DNA of 64,000 bases from Hirudinaria manillensis (Eukaryota > Annelida > Clitellata > Hirudinida > Hirudinidae), in the NCBI GenBank assembly GCA_034509925.1, contig CM067538.1:1027501-1091500 (forward strand). The letters run 5' to 3'. How positions within the stretch are numbered: position 1 is the first letter of the stretch; every line of letters starts with the position of its first letter. Under the pieces are notes generated by a model. That model saw nothing but the letters and a program-made list of their open reading frames with translations. It did not search any database and was not told the DNA's origin. The position numbers and the translations under genes were made by a program. Below, piece by piece: positions 22,596-33,497 of this stretch.

Positions 22596-23165
22596 ATGGC
22601 TCGTCAGTGGAGCACTGCACTTTCAGAAGTGATTCTCTGCGCTTTCTGCTGCAGCCTTTGCTACAAAATAATCGACCAGAACAAGTTAGTCTGCGCTGCC
22701 ATCGGCGTGATAGCGGCTGCGTCATTCTTAGGTATTTGGAAGTTCGGCCTGAATGACTGTCCGACTGTGGTGTACAAGTGTCATAGGTTCATGGCCAGGA
22801 TTACGTATACGTTCACCCCTGGCCTGATGGCTTCGGTCTACATGGAACATGTCCACAGTGTGGGCTCGATGGTATTCCTGGTGGCTCCCATGATAGTGAC
22901 TTTCGTCATCTCCGTGGTGGCGCCCGAAACGCAGGACTTCTTCATGTCTCTGCTGAGCCTTTGCTCCTGGTTATCCATCTTCTACGTCTCCTTCACCTTG
23001 AGCAACGTGTCCGGATTTCTCGGAGCCCTGTTCATGGTCCTCATCGCCATAATACTGGCCCAGGGCAGGAACTCCATCAAAGGCATCAAAATAGTGGACC
23101 TGGTCCACTTCCTGCTCATGCCTTCGCTGTATTTCTTGGCTATTGGAGCAGGAGTAAACATTTGA
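22596..23165 (+). CDS. Small multipass membrane protein, copy 5 (chimeric)
   Basis: 189-aa ORF, intact. Residues 1 to about 83 follow copy 3 (GVIAAASFLGIWKFGLNDC, KCHRFMARITYTFTP). From about residue 90 to the end it follows copy 4 (EHVHSVGSM, VISVVAPETQDFF, LAQGRNSIKGIKIVDLV). This is the pattern expected from unequal crossing-over or gene conversion between adjacent repeat units. Function unknown. Confidence 0.8.
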   Translation: MARQWSTALSEVILCAFCCSLCYKIIDQNKLVCAAIGVIAAASFLGIWKFGLNDCPTVVYKCHRFMARITYTFTPGLMASVYMEHVHSVGSMVFLVAPMIVTFVISVVAPETQDFFMSLLSLCSWLSIFYVSFTLSNVSGFLGALFMVLIAIILAQGRNSIKGIKIVDLVHFLLMPSLYFLAIGAGVNI

Positions 23166-24126
23166 TTGGAAAAGGGGGGTCCCGAGATGCCTCGACCCTC
23201 GTGCTGTGGTATCTCGACGGCCCATGGATTTTTTATCGTTTTGTTAATGCTGTCGAAATTATACTTTGTCGTTTCGAGTTTTCTTTTTTGTCTCTCTTCG
23301 CGCAAGTCGTGAAATAGGGGTCGCTCGGTTCGGAGTCTAGTCTGGTTTTTGCGGAGGCTTTCGTTGTTCGAGTCGACGCTTTGAGTGTGCTTTTCCTCTC
23401 CGATGCAAAATAATTTGGGTATCGTCATCATCTTTATTGCTCAATGTATTGTTTATTGCATTTAATGTCACAAATTTTCTGTCTCCAATTAAAATTGTTT
23501 ACCTCTTTTGGAGTTGTCAAGGCATATATATTAACTCAAGTTCGCATGCTTCCTCCCCAACATCTGATTTTTTGTACTTTGGTTTCGAAACATTTTCAAC
23601 TCGTCTGCTTTGTTGGTTTATAAAAAAAACCTTTCTTTTTTTAAAAATATTATTCAAAATTCATGCTTCCTCAGTTTCCAAGACCAATGTTGAATGCAAA
23701 CAATTCTGAAAAATCTGATCGAGTTTTGCTAGATTTGTTCTGATGCTGAGTTTTTAAATAATTCTGGAATATGCTCAATGGAAAACTCAGACAAAGAGCT
23801 GATGGGTGGAAGAAATACTAGTAATCTAACATCTTCTACTGGAGAGCTAATTAGTCAATCGGTTGATGGGGTTGATTGGTCAATACTAGGGATCGGGGTT
23901 GATTGGGGTGCAAAGTTGGGGAATTGGTTACTCTTTTCTGAGCGACTGATTCGGTTTATTAGTAATATGGTTTGCAATTTTTTACTACAACGTTTGCAGC
24001 CTCTCTGAAAACGTTAACCTGGCGAACACAGAAATTGGTAGGTGGTATTGAATGCCAATTAAACTGCTTGGACCAACAGAATACCGTCTGAAGTCAAAAC
24101 AAGAAAAACTGGGTCATCGAATGTCG

Positions 24127-26745
24127 TCATCGATCTATTATGGTTAGGTAGTCAGTCAGATATAAGGCCAACAGAAGATAGATCGAGACGGCTATGAGGC
24201 GGCCGGCGGCGCCACCTGCGTGCATGAACCTGCTGGCCAAGATCGTCTGGCCCGCTTCGAACAGGGTCGTTTCCCCCTTGGAGTTCCTGAAGTGGATCTC
24301 GCAGGAGTAGGGAAAAGAGGATAGGTTCATGTACTTTTCGAAGATCACCACGGAAGCCAAGCCCGGCCTCGTCGTCTGCTTGTTTCCCATATTCTGACTC
24401 AGATCTGCGCACCTGAGGAAGGGTTGCATCCTGCCGTAGTAGCTGATGACGCAACGGAAGAGGGCTTGCCACTTCTGACCCGGGGGCAATAGCTCGATCG
24501 TCATCGGCTCGTCTATCGTGACCATGACCAGTTCCGCCCGGTAGTGCATATCTGTGACGTTCTTGAAGCGGACGCTGCAACAGTAGGTGCCCGTCGTTCT
24601 CGGTTTGACCTCGAGCACCGTCAAGGTGTGCTGCCCCTGCTCTGACGAGTTGACCCTGTAGTTGGTTAGGACGTTCTTGGGGAGAGGTTTGGCGTTCTGA
24701 TAGATGAGTCCGCTGAAGGCGTTCTGTAAGACGCCATCGAATTCCCAGGTGACCGTGACGGCATCCTTGTCGGTTATGCAGTGAAAGACAACGTTTCTCG
24801 TGTTCTCCCTGGCCACGACGTTTTTGGGGGTTTGGGTCTTCGATTGGGGGTTGAATTCGAACTTCTTGCCCAGGATGACCTTGGGCCCTATCGTGGATTG
24901 GACCCTTTTCGACTCTGGCGGCTTCATTCGCCTGACGTAGATTTCCTCGAAGGGTACGCTCTTTCTGTTTGCCTGGTTCTCGAAGATTATCTTGCACACG
25001 GAGGGGATGTAGGACAGTACAACCGTTTCGTTGAAAAAGACCTGGAAACATTTTAGAAGATGATGATGACGATGGTGACAAATTTAATTTAATAATTTTT
25101 TTTTTTAAATTTATACATCTTTATTTGACTTTCACCTTTTCAAAAGAAAGATAAAGAATTTAATAGGGCGAATTAATATAGTAATGACCAATTGAGATTA
25201 TGTGATTGTTCTATTTCCAAATGGACTTTAACTATTAAATAATATTATATTAGTGAGCTATATAAGTATAATTAAAACATTGTCACCAACCACATCGAAC
25301 AGACAAGCAACAAACGACCAAATAAAAAATCTTAAAAGGTTTGTTTCACTATCGATTCAACACTCTTCTTCATTCCAAATTTTCCACTTTACCTCGTGTA
25401 TCCCGTCAACCTGTTCTAGGTTGACGGGCCTGATATCTTGATTTCCGCAGATCAGGATGGGCAGCAGGTTTCCTCTGAAGGACATTCTGAAGGTGATGGT
25501 TACCAATCGATCCCCGAGGCGACCGCCTTTCGCCACCACGTTGACGAAATTATTCGTCCTCAAGACCACGACCAGCTCGCCATTGAATGTCCTTCTCAAA
25601 GGCGGACTGGCCTGGTAGGTGACCACGCATCGATACTGGCCGGCAGCCCTGTCGTCGACGTCTATGAGGTCCAACTGCGAGACGTCCCTGAAGCGCTGCC
25701 TCAGTCGGTACTTGACGGGAGGGTACGGAAAGCTGGTGCTCTGCTTGGTAAGGTCCGAGAAGCCGTAGCAGAGCTGGAAAGGATCGATGAAGGCCCAGTA
25801 AAAGTAGTCCGGTGGCGGATGGACGTCGCAGGAAAACTCGATGTTTGTGGAAAAGTTCACCCGGATGACCCTGTCGTCTGGTCCCCTGATGAGCATGTTG
25901 TTGTTACCGGAGGTTTTCAGTCTCCTACGCTTGAGGGTCTTGAAGCTGTCTAGGAGCTGGGTGTCGAAGGACTTGTACGTGACGCTCTTCTCGCCCCTGT
26001 CCTTGAAGACGATGCTGCATCTGAGAGGAGGCAGATCGGGCAGGAAGCAACCCGTAAAGATGCTCGTATAGATGATGTTCTCTCTGAATCTCGAGTCCGA
26101 CATTCGACCGTTGATGAACTCACCGTTAGAGCAGAGAACATGCGGTTTCATGGTACCGCAGAACTTAATGACCCATTTGAAGTACATTATCGGAGAGAAC
26201 ACTGTGCCCAGATTGTGCTCTATCGATACCACGACCACTTCGGCAAAGTTGGAGACCAAATCCGACCCTGGATAGGCCGTGGCGCACCTGTAGGTTCCAG
26301 CTACGCCCATGGTTGCGTTCAAAATAACCAAACTGTTTTGGCCCGGTATAGACCTATTCATAGAGTAGTACATATCCCAGTTTGGTCTAATTCGACCATT
26401 GTCGTAGATGGTGCCCGTGAGACTGAGTCCCGATCCCTTTTCTACGGTCCATATGACCTTGCTAATACCTGGGGCGACGGAGCAATGAAGCTCAACGTTC
26501 TGAGCGTGCAGTGTCACGGCTATGTTTCTCGGCATCGGCATTTCTCTTCTCTCCTCGAAGACGACATTGTCGAACTGGTTTGGTTTTATGAGGGCTGTGG
26601 TCCGCCAGATCCGAAAGCTGTCGAACGTCGTGTCGACGATGGGCATGGATTCGATCTCTTCGCCGGTTTCAGATTCGAATTCTGCCATCACCACCCGAAG
26701 GAAAATATAGATCAAAATAAGGTCCGATGTCCTAGTATAGTCCAT
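24127..26745 (-). CDS. Ig-superfamily membrane protein with three Ig modules
   Basis: Two exons, 26745-25393 and 25041-24127, join in phase 0 (GAG/GTAAAG donor, TTTCCAG acceptor) to give 755 aa. An N-terminal hydrophobic stretch (residues 8-20) can act as signal peptide or anchor. Ig-like domains are centred on C88-W99-C154 (YRC), C306-W317-C373 (YRC) and C539-W550-C606 (YCC), each with the usual Asp/Gly-x-Gly-x-Tyr-x-Cys approach. After each Ig domain comes a second Cys-bearing segment with a shared pattern (IKFCGTMKPHVLC, ITFRMSFRGNLLPILIC, FRCVISYYGRMQPFLRC), so the protein is three repeats of an Ig-plus-companion module. The C-terminus (GGAAG then about 17 hydrophobic residues) could be a transmembrane segment or a GPI signal. 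A cell-surface recognition or adhesion role is likely by fold; no specific family is recognised. A broken duplicate lies at 12408-12907. Confidence 0.85.
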
Positions 26746-27407
26746 TACAGTACTATTGTGATGTTAAAACGTTGATGTGTTTGTGGTCCAAGTAGACGAT
26801 TGAAAAAATTGTTATGACTTAGATCATGTTGACTACATGTTGATCAATGGAAGTGATGACGTAACGACTCACGAAAACATTGGCAATAATTAAAGGTCTC
26901 GAGTATTTTCAGTACTTATATTAGTTACTCTTACAACTTTGGGTGCACTCTTTAATACCTAATTGCATCAAATGAACAAACGACATGATTTTTTAACAAA
27001 GACAAGTTAAAAAAAAAACTATTCTTTTAGATACAAATAAATGCCAATGCTTTTTGACATTCTGTCCCAATTATTTGCTTGAACATTTTCAAGCCAATGC
27101 CTTTTCTTTGTTTTTCGTAGATTGCCTTGAAATATTAATTAAAATAAACTTTAAGACACAACGTGTTACCAGGAAAAGGCGCAAACTAAAGTAACATTAA
27201 CTTTAATTTTATAAACCAAACAATTACATTACTATGTTAGTCGTGTCTACTTTTAAAAAAGCATTGCAAATATAATACACAGTGGGCGTTAAGCGGAGTT
27301 TCGACTTGGAATTTTGACTCAAAAATAACGTATCAAAAGTGAAAAAACTTTAATGTAAATTAAAATAGAAACAATTATTTATTAGAACTGGAGAAATAAT
27401 TTAGGAA
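26746..27407. promoter_or_regulatory. Intergenic region between divergent Ig and NIPA genes
   Basis: The 662 bp between two divergent start codons hold no ORF of interest. It probably contains both promoters. No specific element was identified. Confidence 0.35.
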
Positions 27408-30388
27408 ATGGAAGATTCAACTACGAGAGACTTTTATATAGGCCTCATTTTGGCAATAAGTTCCAGTATATTTATAGGCTCCAGTTTCATAGTCAAGAAG
27501 AAGGGTCTTATGAAGTTGTCTGTCAGAGCAGGTTTGTGAGAATTACTTGATTATTGATTATGGTCATTGCTTAATTAATATTTTTCTTATAAATGCTTGA
27601 AATTTGTATTTATGTTTGTAATTTTATGTAGTAACATATATTTTGTTAGATAAAAAACGTAATCCTGGTAACTTTTAATTTGGCATCAATACATGTCAAG
27701 ATGCTTAAGCAATGTTATTAATGCAATAAATGTTTTTTTTTCAGGCAGTGGAGGCTATGGTTACTTAAAAGAATGGCTATGGTGGTCTGGACTTATTTTG
27801 AGTAAATATTCACGTTTTTAAATATTATTTGTTGTAAATATCTGCAAATATTCTCCAAATATTCCAATAGTCTTGAAAACTGTTTAACTTGAAGACATTT
27901 CTAAAAATGTCTGTTAACTGATGCAATAATAGGAACACATACAAGTGAATATCATAAGGATTATGATATCGATCACTAGTGATGGTGGCAATGATAACTA
28001 TGATGATGGAGATATGTGATGATGACGACGAGGATGATGATGATGATAATGATAATCTTCCTCCTCAGTGGGCATAGGAGAAGCAGCAAACTTCGTGGCT
28101 TATGCATTTGCGCCCGCCACCCTGGTCACACCACTCGGAGCTCTCAGTGTCCTATTCAGGTTCTAATTAATATTAACGACGGTCGAGCTCATTAACATTG
28201 GCAATGACTTGGTGCCGTCATCGTCGTTGTCGTCGTCATCGTGACCTACATGTCTGCATTGACCTAAATACGTCCGTCCAATGGCAGCTCGTTCCTGGCG
28301 TCGCGCTTCCTCAACGAGAAGCTGAACATCCTGGGGAAGGTCGGGTGCCTCGTCTGCCTCCTCGGTTCGACCTTCGTTGTCCTTCATTCACCCAAGGAGC
28401 AGGACGTTCAGTCGCTCCAGGAGCTGGAAGGGAGACTCGCCGATCCAGGTAGCCATGACAACGACGATGATGACGACGACGACTGTGACAATGATGATAG
28501 TTAAATGGTTACAGTTGTGATGATGCCGTGGTCATGGTGATTATAATGATGGTGGTCACAATGGTGTTATAGTTACAATGATTAAGGATGATGATAATGA
28601 TGGTAGTAATAGTTATGATGATTCTATAGTCATGATGATTATGATGGTCATGATGGTGGTGATGATGATGATTGCATTGGCATTATAGCTGAAATGATTA
28701 ATAATGGTGATGATAGTGATAAAGGATTAAAACTTCCCAGAATAAAAGGGGTCGCCTCTATCTCATCCCTTCTTCTTCATCTTCCTCTTGCAGGTTTCAT
28801 CACCTACGTCGTCGTCGTCTTTGCACTCGCCTCGTTCCTCGTCTTCTACGTCGGCCCGAGGCATGGCACGTCAAATCCCCTCGTCTACGTGACGGTGACG
28901 GGGACCATCGGCTCCCTCTCTGTCATGGGCTGCAAGGGACTCGGAACTGGAATCAAGCAGATCGTGGCAGGCGACACCAGCCAGTTAGTTGTCGAAGCTA
29001 CTGAAATTACTAGGACCGATAGCGCAAAAATTATTTTATAATTTAATACTAATTCGATAAAATATAATTAATTTACAAAATTATGATTGATTTCTCGATA
29101 TTATAATTAATTAATTGATTGACCCAAGTAACAAAACGGTGATGATAGTGATAGATGACACATTCATCATTCATCCTCTACTCATCAGTCCATCCATAAA
29201 CTATTTATATTATTATTTATAAAAAAAAAAAACCCCGAAGAGTATGAAATCCTGTCGATTTCCTCGCGTCCAGGCTCGGCAACTGGTTGCTATGGGCGCT
29301 GCTCCTCTGCGTAGTCGTCTTCATCTCCGTGCAGATGGTGTATTTGAACAGGGCGCTCGACCTCTTCAACACGGCGGTCGTGACCCCGATGCTGTACGTC
29401 GTGTTCACCGGCTGCGTCATCCTGGCCTCGGGCATTCTCTTCAAGGTATGCAAATTAAATTAAATAAAATAAAATATATAAATAATAATTAAATAATAAA
29501 TATAATATAATATAATTTAATTAGATTAAATAAAAATTAAACAAAATTAATAAAATGAATTATGAAACAATTAATTTTTAATGAAACCCTAACCAATGTC
29601 CCTGGTTTATTACTAACTGATTACTAACTAGTAATACTAACCGGTTTTGGCTGCTGTGATTTGTTATGAATAATATTAATATGCTAATGTGATTGATTGA
29701 TTGATCGATTGGTTGATTGATTTTGTCGTGATTAACTTTGTTATTATTATTATTATTATGATCATCGTTCTTGTTGTTATTGAAATCATCATTCTGGCCT
29801 AAGTTGCTTTCATAGTTGTCACTTTCAGGTCTGTTGTTTTTATTGGCATTTATTCAATCAAAACATGTTTTTAACACGTCAATCTGTGTCCATCATAATA
29901 ACAATCCACCTTTGAGTTCTTCTCTTCTTCCTCCTCCTCCTCATCATCATCGTCATCATCATCACCACCATCATCATCATCGTCATCGTCCAACAACGCA
30001 GGAGTGGTCGACTCTGGGCACCGAAGACGTGGTGGGCAACCTGTGCGGCTTCCTGACAATCATCTCCGGCATCTTCCTCCTCCAGGCCTTCAAGGACCTC
30101 AACGTTTCCGTGCCGAACCTCCTCGCGAAGTCCAAGAAGGTGGAGTCTACGCCCTCGACCCGGTTTCCGTCCAACGGGAGCTCCAAGTCGTACAGGAGCG
30201 GAAGTAGGTCGCACGAATCGGCCGACGGCGAGGAGGCGTCCTCGCTGATGAGGGAGAGCGACGGAGACTGGAAAATATCCATGGACGGGATTCCCCAGCA
30301 GGAGGGTGAGACAAGGGTGTTTGCCCCCCAAGACCCTTACTACTACTCCAGGGGCGTGGGTCAATTCTCAGAGTTAGATCGATCTTGA
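27408..30388 (+). CDS. NIPA: NIPA-type magnesium transporter, complete
   Basis: Seven exons: 27408-27531, 27745-27801, 28069-28159, 28288-28448, 28794-28983, 29274-29445 and 30002-30388. All junctions are GT-AG and in phase, giving 393 aa. The protein matches NIPA1/NIPA2 throughout: [84 protein letters not shown]-like [32 protein letters not shown] and [24 protein letters not shown]. The family has nine membrane helices and transports Mg2+ in the plasma membrane and early endosomes. The start lies nine residues before DFYIGL, close to the human NIPA2 start. The C-terminal tail (about residues 300-393) is Ser-rich, cytosolic by homology and lineage-specific. Confidence 0.97.
27990..28060. repeat. 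(GAT)n tract next to the exon 3 acceptor of the NIPA gene
   Basis: Imperfect GAT/GAC triplets. Further GAT/GGT tracts lie in intron 4 (28555-28690), and CATCAT(CAC) runs just before exon 7 (29938-29995). Confidence 0.8.
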
Positions 30389-31212
30389 GCTAAGAGTATT
30401 TTATTTTTCTTGCTACTATTTTGACTTTTGTCGCTTATTTTGTTTTTATTGCTCCTCCGTTCCTGAAATTCGTCCGGTCCGATTCGTTCCTGGCTGCTAC
30501 CGATCGTCCACATGCTTTGATGCGAATTATAATTCGAATTGTAATATTATATAATATATTACATCATATTATATTTTTCTTTATTTAAGTACAAATGCCG
30601 TACTTCAGAGTCGTTCAAATGTTCGTCTGTACTCATTCATTTACCGCATTTCTCGCACCATCTGGGTTCGTGATGTCCAAGTACGAAGGCCCAATTTCCA
30701 AAATCATTCATTGATGTCATCGTCATATTGTAGATGTTTAGTAATGCCAGTAAAATACTAGTTTTACCCGCATGAAAATGGACAAATTTACCTTAAAAAC
30801 AGGGATCTCTGTTCGTACTCTCATCGATTCAACTCCCAGCTCTCCCCACGATCGATAATATCCGCCATCCTGATTCACTTTTTATTCTTTGCCTTGCAAA
30901 TCATTTTATAAATTCTCTTTTTAAAAACAAAAACATTGAACCGCATCAACGACCGGATCCGCGTTCGCACGGTGCTTTGTTCTGTCATCCAAAGACTCGA
31001 TCGATCGATCGCTCATCACCACGACAAAGAAACGTTGCGCGTCAATTTGTATCAATAATTTATAAATTATGACCTATAATTATGTTCGATTATAATTAAG
31101 TCCTGTTCATCATCATCATCACCATCATCAACAACCGATTTGTGAAGGTGAAGACCTTTTATTCAACCAGGTGTGGCATGGCAAGTCGGCTTTAAATTAG
31201 TCATTTAAATCA
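30389..31212. other. NIPA 3' flank, no gene seen
   Basis: AT-rich sequence with a TATAATATTATATAATATATT patch near 30540 and a CATCAT microsatellite near 31105. No supported feature. Confidence 0.6.
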
Positions 31213-31566
31213 TTATTTTGTAAATAACAAAAAAAAATAAAATAATCGTTGCCATGGAAACGACGGCGTTAGGGACAGCTCGATCGGCAATGAAATTGTC
31301 GCATTTGAAAAGTCGCTTACAAGGGCAGACGACACCCGTCGATCGAAGTTCGAACGTGCGACCCCTGCCGAGGTCAGTCGACGGAGGTCGTGACCCCTGG
31401 GGTCGTGGAAGGAAGGGTTAGATGCTCTTAAAAAATCGCCGAAGTGTCCAATCGATGGCAAAGAATTGCAATCACAGTCTGCACCGAACGACCCCTCCGA
31501 AACTGACGAGAGTTCCATCTGAAGGATAATCGCCAGCCACAAAAGAAGAAGAAAATAACAGTTTGA
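31213..31566 (-). CDS. Candidate secreted peptide or first exon (uncertain)
   Basis: The minus-strand frame starting at the second Met (31566) begins MSNCYFLLLLWLAIILQMEL, a good signal-peptide profile. A short polar region with a CDC pair and several Arg or Arg-Arg sites (DPRGHDLRRL, FDRR) follows, and the open frame runs to 31213. A possible splice donor (CCCTT/GTAAGC) at about 31316 would make it a first exon. No similarity to a known peptide family is recognised, and no downstream exon was found. It may be spurious. Confidence 0.25.
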   Translation of the reverse strand, partial: SNCYFLLLLWLAIILQMELSSVSEGSFGADCDCNSLPSIGHFGDFLRASNPSFHDPRGHDLRRLTSAGVARSNFDRRVSSALVSDFSNATISLPIELSLTPSFPWQRLFYFFLLFTK

Positions 31567-31581
31567 CATGTTGAGCAACAA

Positions 31582-33497
31582 ATAACGTCAAAGTTGTGCA
31601 TAAATCACTTTTAATGCTAAGCCAAGCAATTGCCATGGATGTGCAGGACGAGAAGCCTCGTAACTTTTAACAGTTCGCCAATGAACGGAACGACAGAAAG
31701 CAGGAAAAGAGGGAAACCATTTTTTGAAGAAAGAAAGAAAAAATAACTGTTAAAAAAGAAAAGATGTTAAAAGCACGACGGCCAATAGGAAGCGACCTCT
31801 CCTTTGATTGGTTCGAGCCAAAAAAACGTTATAAGAAATTTTCCAGAAACTTCAGCCAATCATATGCAAGTTCAATGTAGTTAATGATAGCTTATTAATT
31901 TGAAAGCAATGATATGATGAGTCATAGTCACAACATTTAAGTGTCCTGGTAAAGATAGATCCAAAGATTCAGACCAATACATGATTCAATGCTGGCGACT
32001 TTGACTTCTCCCTAAAAAAGGTTCCTTAGAAACCACCTCATTGGGACCTTAATCACATTAAAGAGTGTACATGGTTTATTGCCACAGGTATTAACACACG
32101 AGAGTGGAAAATTAACTATTGACCATCAGCTCAAATAGTTTGACAGATTCAACTACCATCTGCAGATTGACCCGTTCCGACGGACGGACGGACAGATCGA
32201 AGCCGATAAAGCGACGAAAAAGCCGCAGACCCGACCCAAAAAAAAAATCGAATCACGAAAAATAAAAGCGTTTTCATGAGATGCGATGTTGCGAGGATGT
32301 TCGAAGTGCTGCAAATGCGTCCATTTTTAGCGATTATTGAAGCAGATGCAATTGACGTCTGATGTTGTCAAAAAAAGATGGCCAGATTCGAGGTGGCAGA
32401 GAGACAGACAGACAATCAGAACATTGTAGCTGTCGCATGGAGATGAAAAGATGGACAATCCTAGCATCCCAGGTCCCGTTATTTGGAAAGTTGGGTTTTA
32501 TTTTTATTGATAAAGAGTTAATTGATAAAGGGTTGATTGATGGAGAGTTAATTAACAAAGAGTTAATTAATAAAGAGTAAATTGATAAGTTAATTGGGAC
32601 AAATGAAGCTGCAGGTTCAAAAAATTGAAAACAAAAAAGGAATCAAGTTGTTAAACAATGAAAGTTGTGACCTTTGTTTGTAGGTCGTGTCAAGAGGTCG
32701 AGAAGTGATTGAAATCAACCGACGATTGAAAACCATGCAAAAGGGAATCATAAATTTGGACCGATAGATTTAGGAAAAATATGTCAAACTCAAGCACAGA
32801 TTTCTGAAGAACAAGCATATGAATCATCATCACCACCACCATCGTCGTTGTCATCATCATCATCATCATCGACGTCGTCGTCAACGACTTTTGATTGATA
32901 TCGATGGGCCTTATCACAACCTCTTGCACCACGTCGGCCGATAAAAATCGAGGTCAAAGGGCGATCGATTGAAAGACGGATGGAAGGTCAGAAGCAGAAC
33001 CCTTGCATGAAGAACAAACACACACCCAACAACGATACAAATCTCCAACAAAGAAACAAAGAATGACAAACAGCAACAAACTAATCCCAAAAATATCAAA
33101 CTTCACTTCCAAAAGTTGCAAAACCAACAGGAAATGATGACGACGATGATGATGACGACGATGATGATGACGACGACGACGATGATTAACTCTATTATCA
33201 CAATATATTAAAGTGAGGTTAATGAAAGCGTTTCACGAGATGCGATGTTGCGCGGATGTTACAGCAAATTGTTGGACCACAAATCACATCACAAATCCAA
33301 AAAAAATCCAAAGTAATTAATAATTATTATAAATAAAATTAATTAATAATAATTATTATTATTAAAATTAATTAATTAATACAATGGAAACAAAACAAAA
33401 TCGAAACGCATCGACCGACAATCGCACGAAAAAATAAATCGACAAGCGCAAGATCGCAAGGCCCGGAGTCGCGATCCGAGACGTGCAAAGACGTCCC
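31582..33497. other. Intergenic region with short repeats, no gene
   Basis: Contains a roughly 15-bp tandem repeat (GATAAAGAGTTAATT-like, 32505-32590), CATCAT/GTCGTC microsatellites (32823-32885) and GATGAC runs (33133-33186). A 35-bp motif with GAGATGCGATGTTGCG occurs at about 32268 and again at about 33226. Confidence 0.65.

Larger units (their letters stand above)
19280..23750 (+). repeat. Tandem array of three 1.49-kb gene-bearing units
   Basis: Units holding copies 3, 4 and 5 repeat with start codons at 19609, 21103 and 22596, a spacing of 1,494 and 1,493 bp. Each unit contains the upstream region with the palindrome, the ORF, the 3'-UTR-like segment and the same AT-rich spacer. Confidence 0.92.

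Noticed and set aside
24152..25081. 309-aa minus-strand frame overlapping Ig exon 2
   Set aside because: It lacks Ig landmarks. The alternative frame carries the Cys-Trp-Cys pattern, splices in phase with exon 1 and has the hydrophobic C-terminus.
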